Source: Bolinopsis microptera
Taxonomy: Eukaryota > Ctenophora > Tentaculata > Lobata > Bolinopsidae
DNA length: 64,000 bases
Assembly (NCBI RefSeq): GCF_026151205.1
Contig: NC_087079.1
Span: 1,886,028 to 1,950,027, forward strand
Direction: 5' to 3'
Position numbers and translations under genes: made by a program. Numbering within the stretch: the first letter of the stretch is position 1; each line of letters starts with the position of its first letter. The notes under the pieces were generated by a model that was not told where the DNA came from, did not search any database, and saw nothing but the letters and a program-made list of their open reading frames with translations. Shown piece by piece: positions 25,201 to 34,568 of this stretch.

Positions 25201-28200
25201 TCTCGAAGTCTGTACTAATCCATTACTGAGCCGCAATATTAAAAATAGAATAAATTCTTTAAGTATGAGTCGAGTATGACGCTGGAATGCGACACCTTTA
25301 AATTCAGTTAAAATGTTTCATTTCTCGAGTCCGATCAGAAGATATTAAAGATATTAAATAACTTTAACACATAATCACCATATTAATCTTAACATACCAT
25401 GCATCCGGATTGAGCCCAATATAAGTGACCAATCGTGTGATATATTTTCCAATTGTTGCAGACGTATAAAACAATATTAAACTTTATAAAAGTTTTAACT
25501 GAACGCTATAGAATTAAGTTGACGCGATTATAAGCACGCTTTTTCCGCAATATTGTGCTCGTGTGTTCTTAGTTGTGTGTTCTTAGTTGTGGACGTCTAC
25601 AGACTTTTATTATTTGTTTCTAAGGTATATTTTTTATGTGAAGGAACTTTCTCTATCGATGTACGGTAGTTGTTCTGTCCAGCCGCTGGTCCATCATAAA
25701 TCTAATGTAGGATCCGTGCCATCAACTAAAGTTTGACTACGAATCGTTAATGCTTTCAGTTCTTAAGAAATCAATCTTCGTGGCTTTAGTGACTTGTTTC
25801 TAATCTACAACGATTAGTGTTTTCAGCGGGAAGAATATAACCAGCTGATGGACAAGGTAGCTAAAGTGTACACTCACATTCAGTATGTGGTGGACAGTTC
25901 TCATGAAACTGATGTCAACATCAACTCTCCTACTAACGGTTAGTTTCTTCTTCAGCTTACTATTTATCTTCTTCAGCTTACAATATCAAGATATAGGAGG
26001 TTCCTTACTGTAGAACACTAACTGTGGGGTTTGCAGTTTAAAAATCCTACCCCCTTACAGTTTCCTCGAGGATGTCCAGGCAGGGAGGGGATGGAAAGGA
26101 CGATTACGATTGTTACGGACTAGACCCCCCTGTCCCCCTGAAATGGGGACGCCTCAGTCGCAGTCAGTCTAACATATACCCTCGTCCCACACGAACTTGG
26201 CACAATGGCATTTACCTGGAGCCGGTAAGACGGATAGCTAACCAGCAGCAGAACCAACAGGGTAGCATGAGCAGACAATCTACTTTTGCAAGCGGCGGGA
26301 AATCGGAGAGTATTCGCATATTCAGTAGGTTAGTCTTAGTGAAGTAATTAAAGTAATTAAAGTCATTATAGTAAGTACCTATTTATTTAGCAGCGGTTAG
26401 TTAATTGCTATTGTTAGTATGGTGCCTGTTGGCGGAGTCAAATTGATTAGCGAGAATCTCAGGCAGTTTAAGGGGACATACACCAAAAGCTTTTATGCCC
26501 TGGCCCTGCTGTTAACTTCATATTAAGAAAGTATACGTCAAAACAATAAGATTTGATACATTAAAAATTATTTTTGAGAGCACGCACTTTCGAAAAAATG
26601 TTCATCTCTAATAGCATATCAAGATTAAAGTTCATATATTTATGCTTTTAAAAAAATTGTTCGACCTTTTCAAACCTAACATGAGTAATTTATCAGGTCG
26701 AAGTTGATTCAAGCCAAACGAAGAGGTAATAAAGTTTTCAATTAATTTTGTTTGGTGTGATGTGGAAGCAGCCTATCTATTGTAGATATAACTTGTATAT
26801 TCTGGGATTTTTTTTGAAAAACTGAAAAGTGAAAATGTTAAGTTTTAGCGTGCAATCGGTCACATATAAATTTATTAATTTGCGTAACCCGCAAAAACAA
26901 AATTGTATGTTAAGTTTTGATCTCTTGCAGTGAGTGTGTTGCTATTGGCCCGCGCGCGCATATAACGCCAGAAAATTTAAGCCGCGCACTGTTTTTATCC
27001 ATGATACCTCGATACCATGTCGATCGATTTACCAAATAGTACATACAAGTTCTATCTGCAACGATAATTGCTGGGAGATGATTCTAAAAAGAAATGAACT
27101 ATTGAAATGAAATATCGAGAAGAGATGTCAAAATGAAATATCGAAATGAAATGTTGAGATGGAATATCTAGATCTCTCATTTCTGCCTTAACAGCACCCT
27201 GTAGCCTTTGTACTCTAATTACTCTAATTACTCTTATATTACTCTTACTACTCTAATTACTCTTATTACTCTTATTACTCTTATTACTCTTTTCTTCTTT
27301 TACTTTTCCATGTCCAAAATCGCTAGCTGGGCGACTGTATCGGATATGCTACCAACCGATCACAAATCAAAGCGGTTTAGTAAAACTTTCAGTATTGGCG
27401 TCAGTGAGTCTGCAGAAGTTGAATAGGATAACGTTAGCCAAGAGGAACAATAATGAGCTAAGTTCGGGGGTCACCGCAGCTCAGAAGAAACGTATCATGG
27501 TGAGTGATACAGGTTCATAGGGTGCTCACAAAGCTGTTAGACCACAATTTACCTTGTTGAGTTTCTGTTACGAGTATTCGGTATCAGAAATAACCAATGC
27601 ATTGTCGTATTGTTATTCGTCATGGGTGTGATTTTGTACTTTGAGGTGGAATAGAGATTGGAATAGATAAGCTAATTTGATAACATGTCTTGGGTACATG
27701 GCTCCCCTTAACGTATTCTGGGTAAAATTATCTTTATCCCGGTTGTTGCGACAAGTAAAAATGCTCTTATTAGGGAAAGGAGATTACTCGACGTTTCAAT
27801 GTAACTACATCGTATTCATGATCTCAAATTATTTGTTATATAGTAGTGTTGAAAGTATTAAATACTTTTATTTTAATACTTTCAACACTACTATATAACA
27901 AATAATTTGAGATCATGAATACGATGTAGTTACATTGAAACGTCGAGTAATCTCCTTTCCCTAATAAGAGCATTTTTACTTGTCGCAACAACCGGGATAA
28001 AGATAATTTTACCCAGAATACATTACAACAATGCGACTCATAAATAATACTCCAATCCGGATTTTACACGCTCCCCTTAACCCTTTGTCATAATTTCAGT
28101 TTCTAATAAACCAAAACCTGAAGAGTGAAATAGCGAAAGTCAGAAAAGAAGCAGTCCGGGACCTGGGTATTTTGTACAAGACACAACAAGAGTTCGCCGT

Positions 28201-31200
28201 CGTAAACGCTCTTAAGGAAACGGTGATTTAAAAAAACGTCAAATAAATTTTATCGGAGTGAATTTATAATTTGAAAAAAAAAAAGAACTACGTTTTAAGC
28301 AGGTTAAAATTAGCGCTTACTAGTCACTTTTCTACGGAATAACTGAAGCAACAAACGTTGTTCTCATTGTGAAGATTGCCGCAAAACACCATTTACTCTC
28401 CACTATAATCGACGACAGAGTCATTATAAATATATCTAACCGTGGTTTTTTTCTGAGTTCCCTGTGAATCTCAGTTACAATATTGTGTTAACATGTCGAT
28501 ATAAATACGCACACTGCACAAATGTAATTACTTTCTTACTGGTCTGTTCGTCAGGTGTACACGGATGATAACATATTCGTGTTGATAGAAGCCAGCAAAT
28601 CCCTCCTCTCAATCGGAGTCTGGGATTGTGCTGCTCTGGAGATCGTCCTACAAGCCATTAAATACGGGAGCCAGGGACTGAGGTTCACCCTGCTGGAGGC
28701 ACTGAGGACCAGCAGTAATCCTAACTCTGTTAACAAACAGTCGGTTCAGTTCCGGGTGTTACAAGGGTTGTTGTTGAACTTGATACGGAGGGGGTCTCAT
28801 ATTCCGCAGACGGAGGAGAGTAAGGGTCCTACCTTCACTCTTCCCACTGATACACCCAGGTGAGAGCCGCAGCTTCTCCTCCTTCTTTGTACAGTAAAAC
28901 CCCGATTTACTGCGAAGTTTGGGGGAAAGGGGTTTGCGGTAAATCGGGGTTTTACTGTAAATACTAAATAGCTTTTAGTAAAAGTGCCGCTCTTTAATAT
29001 TTTTTTATTTTCATGACCCTACCAGTTTCCACATCAGTTTACTCCTGAAGCTGCAGAAAGAAATAAAAACATAGGCGGAGCTGATAACGACTCACTAGCA
29101 GCACATGCAGCTCTGGTGTGCGCAGCGTTCCTTATTATAGATGACGAGGTTAAGGAGTGTCTGCTTCATCTACTGAAGAAAGGATCAGAGGACTTGCAGT
29201 CCTGGGTAAGTGATGTCCCCAGAATTGTTGGGACAATATATATAGTCAAAACTAGTCATAATTTCCAGTATAATTTGACTCAACCTAACCTACAAATCCA
29301 CAACATTTATTCTTGATTATAGAACAAATGATTAACCAACGTGCTAAAATGAACATCCCCCTCTTCAGTCGTTGACAGCGTTAGTAACGAAGTTGAACCA
29401 TCATCCTCCAGAAGTGATCAGGTCCTGTCTTTCTTTAATGAAGTCTGCTGTCAAGTCAGAAAACCGAGCTGCTGCTACTGAGCTTATAGTGAGTTTGAGA
29501 AGATGGTTTGAGAAGATGGTTTGAGAACATACGTAGAATCTGGATTGTGTTATAGAAAAGGAAATATTTGTATTCAATATGACTTTTTATTGGAAACTGA
29601 TCCATGACTAAATTCAGTTTATAAATTCAGTCTTAATTTATAAATAAATTAAGATTCAGTAAAAACTCTTTCTATCGGGATGAGGTAATTGTTGGTATAA
29701 ACTGAATTTGCTTGTGTTATTCAGGTAGATTTGAAGCAGGCTATAGATAACAATGGTCTGTCGGCCCAGGTATTTGATGGTTTACAACTCATGCTGTATG
29801 ATGACTTCTCCAGGTTAGTGCTTTGCTGAATTAACAACGAAACTGAGATGTTGTATTGAAAACGATAATGATATCTCCTCAGTTGAATGAGAACGTTTAT
29901 TCACCTGAAGCTCACCGAACAGCTTTAAAAGTTTCATTACAGTTGTTCATTTAAGATTAACCCAAGACTAACCAAAAGTTTTATATCAGGGAGGTTAGGC
30001 AGACAGTTGCTAAAGTGACAACATCGCTTGGTCTACATGCAAAGATGGTGCAAGTGGTTGTCAGGTATAAACTTGTCACCTCACCTCACCTCACCTCACC
30101 TCACCTCACCTCACCTCACCTCACCTCACCTCACCTCACCTCACCTCACCTCACCTCACCTCACCTCACCTCACCTCACCTCACCTCACCTCACCTCACC
30201 TCACCTCACCTCACCTCACCTCACCTCACCTCACCTCACCTCACCTCACCTCACCTCACCTCACCTCACCTCACCTCACCTCACCTCACCTCACCTCACC
30301 TCACCTCACCTCACCTCACCTCACCTCACCTCACCTCACCTCACCTCACCTCACCTCACCTCACCTCACCTCACCTCACCTCACCTCACCTCACCTCACC
30401 TCACCTCACCTCACCTCACCTCACCTCACCTCACCTCACCTCACCTCACCTCACCTCACCTCACCTCACCTCACCTCACCTCACCTCACCTCACCTCACC
30501 TCACCTCACCTCACCTCACCTCACCTCACCTCACCTCACCTCACCTCACCTCACCTCACCTCACCTCACCTCACCTCACCTCACCTCACCTCACCTCACC
30601 TCACCTCACCTCACCTCACCTCACCTCACCTCACCTCACCTCACCTCACCTCACCTCACCTCACCTCACCTCACCTCACCTCACCTCACCTCACCTCACC
30701 TCACCTCATTTCTTCTGTCTCCTGAGGGATAAGCCCGAAATTAAATGAATATTTTCCCAGGAAACTAGACGATATAAATGAAGATGTGAGGGGTCAAGGG
30801 GTCATGTCGCTCTCAATTCTAGGAATCAAGGGGAAAAGTCTTCTGAACCAGCTTCTTGACATTCTCGAGCTGGATTCTTCTATCTTCGTTCGAATTCAGG
30901 TTGCTTACCAATGCTGACAATTTTAACTCTTTTATTATTCATGTTTTCAAAAAGTTGTAACATTACGCAGGTCATAAAAGTAAATATGAATGGCTTGTCC
31001 TAGCTCCGAATATATATTACAGTTCACGTCACTGCTGCAAGTTTCTGTAAGATATGTGCAGCAGCACCTCTACTCCCCTAATTCACCTCCCCTAATTCCT
31101 CTCCCTCTTGTAGGTGATGAGGGCGGTAAAGGAGCTGAACATAGCAGATAGGAGGGTGATAAGGCTGCTCCGAGAGCGGGCACGTGGTAGTGGCCCCATG

Positions 31201-31251
31201 TGCAAGGAGGCCCAACTTGCGCTCTACACTCTAACCGGAGAATTGGAGTAG
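7232..31251 (+). CDS. Multi-exon HEAT/ARM-type helical-repeat protein
   Basis: Exons with GT-AG borders: 7232-7384 (candidate first exon, ATG 7232), 17743-17811, 18235-18351, 18620-18721, 22974-23190, 23502-23632, 24928-25107, 25827-25938, 26061-26224 or -26328, about 27385-27499, 28100-28222, 28555-28859, 29026-29205, 29369-29488, 29725-29813, 29990-30064, 30761-30899, 31114-31251 (TAG). Phases agree from 17743 to 26224 and from 29026 to the stop. The N-terminal half is coiled-coil (LSHLQDIQSALEENLDIIET; DRVKWLENRIEQVLLLHRQS), then Ser/Lys-rich. The C-terminal half repeats paired helices such as VRKEAVRDLGILYK and DVRGQGVMSLSILGIKGKSL, typical of HEAT/ARM solenoids, which bind other proteins. 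Roughly 880 aa. HEATR4 is one candidate relative; I cannot confirm it. Joins at 26224/27385 and 28859/29026 do not keep phase, so an exon or an indel is missing there. The link from 7232 to 17743 (phase 0 on both sides) is tentative. Confidence 0.68.
7385..8980. other. Proposed intron 1, proximal part
   Basis: Begins with a good donor (GTGAGTATT at 7385). It carries no recognised gene or repeat family; several 60-90 codon frames on both strands look random. Confidence 0.4.
8981..9790. mobile_element. piggyBac-like remnant with repeated GGGTC...GACCC palindromes
   Basis: TTAACCCATTAGGGACGATG at 8981 looks like the TTAA target plus CCC-starting terminal repeat of piggyBac-type elements. GGGTC-N5/6-GACCC palindromes follow at about 9001 (imperfect), 9315 (imperfect), 9338, 9466, 9617 and 9761, usually continuing as CCA(C/T)T. 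Subterminal palindromes of this kind occur in piggyBac/Looper-type elements. No right end with GGGTTAA was found and no transposase is encoded, so the boundary at 9790 is only the last palindrome. Confidence 0.5.
10133..10405. repeat. C-rich decayed repeat and a 30-bp poly-G run
   Basis: AGGGGTCGTTCACATATAAC at about 10135 with C-rich tracts (10180-10195 and 10244-10252) resembles an old dispersed repeat. A run of 30 G occupies 10376-10405; such runs are prone to length errors and quadruplex formation. Confidence 0.5.
11078..11577. repeat. Two tandem copies of a ~250-bp unit with an internal subrepeat
   Basis: The block starting TTTATACACGGGAAAAAAAA at 11078 recurs at about 11330. Each copy contains two versions of CAGCTTATTGGTGCATTTGA followed by AGCAGTGCGATC, so the subrepeat appears four times. 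Each copy ends in ACGGTGCACTTTGAGCGTAT. Non-coding. Confidence 0.8.
11586..11637. repeat. 24-bp-arm palindrome
   Basis: GAGGGCAGCACAATTTATTC (arm 11586-11609) pairs with 11614-11637 (ending GCTGCCCTC) around a 4-base loop, with one mismatch. It sits about 90 bp upstream of the GPCR start and could be a hairpin element or cruciform. Confidence 0.75.
11728..14062 (+). pseudogene. LDLa-repeat rhodopsin-type GPCR, reading frame broken
   Basis: One stretch without obvious introns encodes a signal peptide (MMDGELTTKVVLLLAFFTTT), several LDL-receptor class A repeats and a seven-helix receptor. LDLa signatures are ICKLNNTSQICDGYSQC, CVAMDNLCDKIQDCTDGSDE, YMCDGEVNCDNQADEIGC and VCDNVKDCVNGADEC. Seven hydrophobic helices follow from about 12890, with ITRF in place of DRY, ICWTPF in helix 6 and NSFLNPVF in helix 7. 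This architecture matches relaxin-receptor-like LDLa GPCRs of invertebrates, without an LRR block. The frame shifts from 1 to 0 near 12063-12090, 0 to 1 near 12540-12586, and 1 to 2 through a 55-bp duplication. Either it is a pseudogene or the assembly carries indels. The C-terminus runs into a minisatellite. If exon 7232 is right, it is nested on the same strand in an intron. Confidence 0.72.
12580..12689 (+). repeat. 55-bp tandem duplication inside an LDLa repeat
   Basis: 12580-12634 and 12635-12689 differ only at the junction. The unit covers the codons for FRCIPKDFTETYSLHY. Because 55 is not a multiple of three it shifts the frame of the receptor. Confidence 0.9.
14034..14448. repeat. 20-bp minisatellite at the receptor's 3' end
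   Basis: About 20 copies of CTGAGAATACCGGACAAAAC. The unit resembles the receptor's own last codons (CTGAGAATGCCTTACAAAAC just before it), and the stop codon at 14060-14062 lies inside the array, so the array seems to have grown from coding sequence. The three long minus-strand frames across it are repeat artefacts. Confidence 0.92.
14449..15289. other. Non-coding stretch
   Basis: AT-rich sequence between the minisatellite and the LINE fragment. I see no gene, tRNA or structured repeat. Confidence 0.4.
15290..15965 (-). mobile_element. LINE ORF1 fragment
   Basis: The minus-strand frame 15290-15709 encodes EDRSKNLIVFGLKEEDGE, then a conserved RPVKITVSS strand, VWIYPDRSSEERAAMKNLV and IRNGKVCSR. 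This order is that of the RRM and C-terminal domain of L1/CR1-type ORF1 RNA-binding proteins. The coiled-coil part upstream (to about 15965, with HMMEIIECLKTEALENKDKV) is in other frames, so the copy is decayed. It ends abruptly against an oppositely oriented ORF2 fragment. Confidence 0.7.
15966..16503 (+). mobile_element. Non-LTR retrotransposon ORF2 3' fragment (RNase H and zinc-knuckle tail)
   Basis: In one plus-strand frame the sequence reads GLWGNEKAD, a stop, then LAKLG, which is the H-G-GNE-AD-LAK RNase H motif with one nonsense change. Then follow TAVHLITGHCGLNKHL and CPMCGDGEETVSHFLGQCP, the Cys-rich tail of Jockey/I/CR1-type ORF2. A second stop interrupts after CPDIA at about 16363. 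It is a dead 3' fragment lying head to head with the ORF1 piece. Confidence 0.8.
16504..17742. other. Non-coding stretch before exon 17743
   Basis: Probably part of the proposed intron 1. It holds a short G run near 17140 and a 75-codon minus-strand frame (16781-17008) without family features. Nothing else is supported. Confidence 0.4.
20218..20835. repeat. 22-bp minisatellite in an intron
   Basis: Repeats of ACTCTAACACATGTCCCTCT plus AT, with an extra CCCTCTAT inserted after every one to three units. It lies in the 18722-22973 intron of the helical-repeat gene. Confidence 0.92.
21508..22967. repeat. 51-bp minisatellite abutting a splice acceptor
   Basis: About 28 near-identical 51-bp units (CACTAATACTTATTCCCAGG plus ATTCATATTG plus CACTACCCCTAGCCTCCAGAG). 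Units vary at only a few sites (TTA/TAA-type, CAG/CAT, CTC/ATC). Since 51 is divisible by three and no unit contains a stop in some frames, 480-585 codon frames run through it; that is not evidence of coding. The last unit joins directly to the acceptor CCCCCAG at 22973, and each unit contains CCCAG and CTCCAG acceptor-like sites. Confidence 0.92.
27713..28021. mobile_element. Near-perfect 150-bp-arm hairpin in an intron
   Basis: The arm 27713-27862 is repeated in inverse orientation at 27872-28021 around a 9-base loop, with no mismatch that I could find. The phrase GCTCCCCTTAAC occurs just outside the left arm (about 27701) and again at about 28070. It lies in the intron between exons ending 27499 and starting 28100. 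It may be a fold-back element or a recent inverted duplication; the transcript would form a long double-stranded hairpin. Confidence 0.88.
28890..28959. mobile_element. 66-bp TA-flanked MITE, pogo/mariner type
   Basis: CAGTAAAACCCCGATTTACT (from 28892) is mirrored by GGTAAATCGGGGTTTTACTG (to 28957), flanked by TA on both sides. CAGT-starting repeats with a TA target fit pogo/Tigger-type elements. It lies in the intron directly after the exon ending 28859. Confidence 0.8.
30076..30705. repeat. (TCACC)126 microsatellite
   Basis: 630 bp of uninterrupted TCACC starting 11 bases after a splice donor (GTATAA at 30065) in the helical-repeat gene. The two 235-codon frames through it (Thr-Ser-Pro-His-Leu repeats) are artefacts. 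Confidence 0.97.
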
Positions 31252-31504
31252 CTCAACTTGCGCTCTACACTCTAACCGGAGAATTGGAGTAGCTCAACTT
31301 GCGGTCTACACTCTAACCGGAGAATTGGAGTAGCTCAACTTGCGCTCTACACTCTAACCGGAGAATTGGGGTAGCTCAACTTGCGCTCTACACTCTAACC
31401 GGAGAATTGGAGTAGCTCAACTTGCGCTCTACACTCTAACCGGAGAATTGGAGTAGCTCAAGTCTCAACTTGTGCTCTACACTCTAACCGGAGAATTGGA
31501 GTAG
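31213..31504 (+). repeat. 41-bp minisatellite made of the gene's last codons and stop
   Basis: The end of the terminal exon (CAACTTGCGCTCTACACTCT through GAATTGGAGTAG) is repeated about seven times in tandem after the true stop at 31249-31251. Every unit carries the TAG, so translation still ends at the first copy; the extra copies form the 3' UTR. Confidence 0.9.
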
Positions 31505-32536
31505 AAGAGTTATCTGAAATTGTACTGCTTATTGAAGGTTCCTGATTAGACTGGAGAAACAAATCTTTTATCAAATACTTGAGATACGAATATTAGTTTG
31601 TGCTGATAACAGTTCTGTTTGTTATATAAGTGGAGTATTATTGTAATAGCCTTTATGAACAATCCTTATCTTTTAACATTTTCATTCTTGTGTTAAGTAT
31701 TTAATTCAATGTTGTTCAGATTTCAAGTTTAAATTTGATCAGCAGATAAATGGAAAATGTCCTAGTTTGAGTTGTCATATATGTTTGGCTTTTAGGGGTA
31801 CGGAAATTTATCGATCGAATATATCGAATATTTGGTATTTTGGGTCGAGGAAGCATAGTTTTCTAAATTATGTCCCATTTTCATATTTTTATGATTTTTT
31901 ATTAGTAAGTTATTTCTTATAGTTTATCATATGAGCAGATATGATACAGATTACAGGGTTCATGAAATCAGATAGGGTTTAATTTATATACAAAATCATT
32001 ATTTAAGTTTGTATGAATATTTTGTAAATACCGTTTGAAAACTGTTTTTATCATTTTAAAACATTGTTTGATTTCGTTTCGCATGGTTGCTTATACAATT
32101 GCAGTTAATCGAATTATGGTTAAGTTTAAATTTAAAAGCTAGAGCTACTGTTACAGCTGAATGAAATAGGCTAAATATTGACGTATATTCAGTGTTGTTA
32201 AATGATAGCAAACCAATTTTCGATAGTCACTACAACTCATTAACCAAATTAAATCATCCAAATTCTCTGCCACAAACGTAGAGGAAAATTAACCATTTTA
32301 AGTTTTACCGCAAAGTGAGAATTTACTGATAAGTCCAACAGTCACCGATAAAAATATCGTGTCTCCTGAAAATGTATCCCTTCTGGCTGTCAGAATATAA
32401 TTATCCAATTCATTTCACGGTTCCTTTCAACCAAATTGTAGGTCCACCGTAATTAGGAAACCCTAGATTGTAGCTGATAATGGCTGTAAATTCTGCAGGG
32501 ATACTTGCAGAACCATTTTCTAGTTTGTCCAACTTA
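31505..32536. other. Intergenic region
   Basis: AT-rich gap between the helical-repeat gene and the secreted-protein gene, presumably holding the former's 3' end and the latter's promoter. No gene or repeat seen. Confidence 0.4.
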
Positions 32537-32556
32537 TTTGCTCTGCTGTCGATTAG
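32537..32556 (+). promoter_or_regulatory. Splice acceptor 3 nt upstream of a start codon
   Basis: TTGCTCTGCTGTCGATTAG directly precedes AAAATG. No upstream exon is visible. It is another candidate trans-splice site. Confidence 0.45.
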
Positions 32557-32559
32557 AAA

Positions 32560-34568
32560 ATGTTGGGTTTCTTAGCTGTTCTTTTGGTCGCGTTTTCGTC
32601 AGTAAATGCTGAAGGTAAGTGGAAATTAAGCAAATCATTTGAATTTTAGCCGAATAATAATTTTTAGCATGTATTGTTGGGCGGAACTTGCCCAAACTAA
32701 AATACCAAAATTGTAAATTCACAGTCTTGAAAGCTGTAAGCTGATAAGGAAACAAACTACGGAAATGATAGACCACTCTGTAGTAGCTCGTCCAGCGACC
32801 AATTTCCAGCGACTTGCTGTTCCTGTAACTATAAAACGTTCAGCCCCAGGTTGTTGTGCACCAAAATATTTTACTCAGGCGTCGAGTCCCAGTAAAGTTA
32901 GGGTCAGTGTTAGAGTTTGGACTTAAGAAGGGAGCAGAGTTGACTAAATGGTCGCCTTTCATCCGTGGATTGCGCGCGTAGTTACATCTGTTACATACTT
33001 ATTCTTTTATTTCAGAGGATATTGCCAGTCTGACTGCTGCAGTAAACAGCCTCAAAAGCGATGTGAAAGCTTTAGACATGCTCATCAAGTTCTACAACCC
33101 AGGTAACGCGGACAAAAGTTTTAAATCATATCGCTTTATCAGCGCCTAGATTTGTTGAATGATATTTGACTAAAATTTAATTATCCAAGATAAAAGCAGG
33201 ACAGTCAACTGTTTTATTACACAGTACTCAGATATATCATTATCAGCGCCTAGATTAGTTAAATGAAATGTAGTATTACTATAAAAGCAAAACTATATTG
33301 TGTGCTGCAACCCGCCTTCATGTTTATGATTATTTAAAAATGTCTCACTTGCTGAATTTGTTCGTTAGATTGTAAATTAGACCGTCACTGGTCACATACA
33401 ACATTATAAAACTGTTTCACGACTCGATTAGTCAGAAGTGCATGACCACTGCTACCAACTTAGGTGGTCACCCGCAGGCCGCAGATTTAGCTCTCACTGA
33501 AAGTGAAACAATTAAAATTTTGATAGAGTGAAAATAAATGTATAAAATTGAACTGGAAGCTCCTCTCAAAACGCCCCCCCCTCCCTTATAAATATATATA
33601 ATAACGCCCACCCCTTTAGAATGGTCGTGGTCTCCAGCTCGGGACTGTGGCTTGGACTGCCCCTACATGGTGAACCTGCTCGACTTTGCTGCCGTACAAT
33701 GGAGATTTGAGGGAGAGTTCCACGGTATCTTCGACTTGGAGTTTATTAAAGAGAACGGGCAGATGCATGGCAACATGGACTTGTAAGTGTGATTATTATG
33801 TTTTATTTGAGAGGTTCTGTAGAGGGTACAAACCTATTTGCAATCTACATTTGGGCATTCACAACATCGAACAAACTTTAATATTAACAAATAACTGATG
33901 TCCATCTCCTCCCACGCAGCTACGAGAGACACATGTGGGCGAGGAACTGTGGCTGGATAAAATACGACCAGGAAGCTATTCTACCCGAAGGACTGAGAAC
34001 TTGGACATTCGCCAAGAGGGAGGATGGTTTCAAGTTGTATGCTGAGGATCAGCTCCTTCTCAACTTCAACTACACAGAGGGTCAGTAAACATGTTTTGTT
34101 ATACTGGAACAAGTAACCTATGAAAGTATGAAGGTGCGAAAAACATGGTACTCCAAATCTGACAATCAAGATTCAAGACCTATAAGGACTCAAAATCTAA
34201 CGCTAATTGTAACTGTAACTGTAACACTAACTGTAACACTAACTGTTTAACAGGAAAGTGCGCTGAGATGTGGAATGGACCTACTGTTGGTTTCTTCTTC
34301 GAGACCCCGGCTACTGCTGTGCATCTCCTCCAACATGGTGGGTATTGGTTTTAATACAAGACATAAATATAACCATAGCTTTAAAATGGTAGTGATTTCC
34401 TCGTAAACCTACCAATCCCTGTTTGAGTGTTAGTGTTACTGCTTTACTGTTAGAGTGTTAGCAATTGTTGTGCTGTTTTCTCCGACCAACACCGATTTAA
34501 ACATATTTCTCTATTCTCTAATACGATACCTCACAGGAATGGACTGGTTGTGGTGGCAGAAGGTATAA
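32560..34568 (+). CDS. Secreted protein, W/C-rich beta-sandwich-like domain
   Basis: Six exons: 32560-32614, 33016-33102, 33620-33782, 33920-34080, 34254-34337, 34537-34568 (TAA), all GT-AG and in phase, giving 193 aa. A signal peptide (MLGFLAVLLVAFSSVNA) is followed by a short helix (SLTAAVNSLKSDVKALDML). The domain then has ordered motifs VQWRFEGEFHGIFDLEFI, KENGQMHG, RNCGWIKYDQ, ILPEGLRTWTFAKREDGFKL, LLLNFNY, CAEMWNGPTVGFFFE. This pattern recurs, as far as I recall, in uncharacterised secreted proteins of cnidarians and other invertebrates; the function is unknown. Cysteines at the start and end of the domain are probably disulphide-bonded. Two AATAAA signals follow at 34649 and 34656. Confidence 0.82.

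Noticed and set aside
30015-30732. Two 235-codon frames of Thr-Ser-Pro-His-Leu repeats
   Set aside because: They are translations of the (TCACC)126 microsatellite in an intron.
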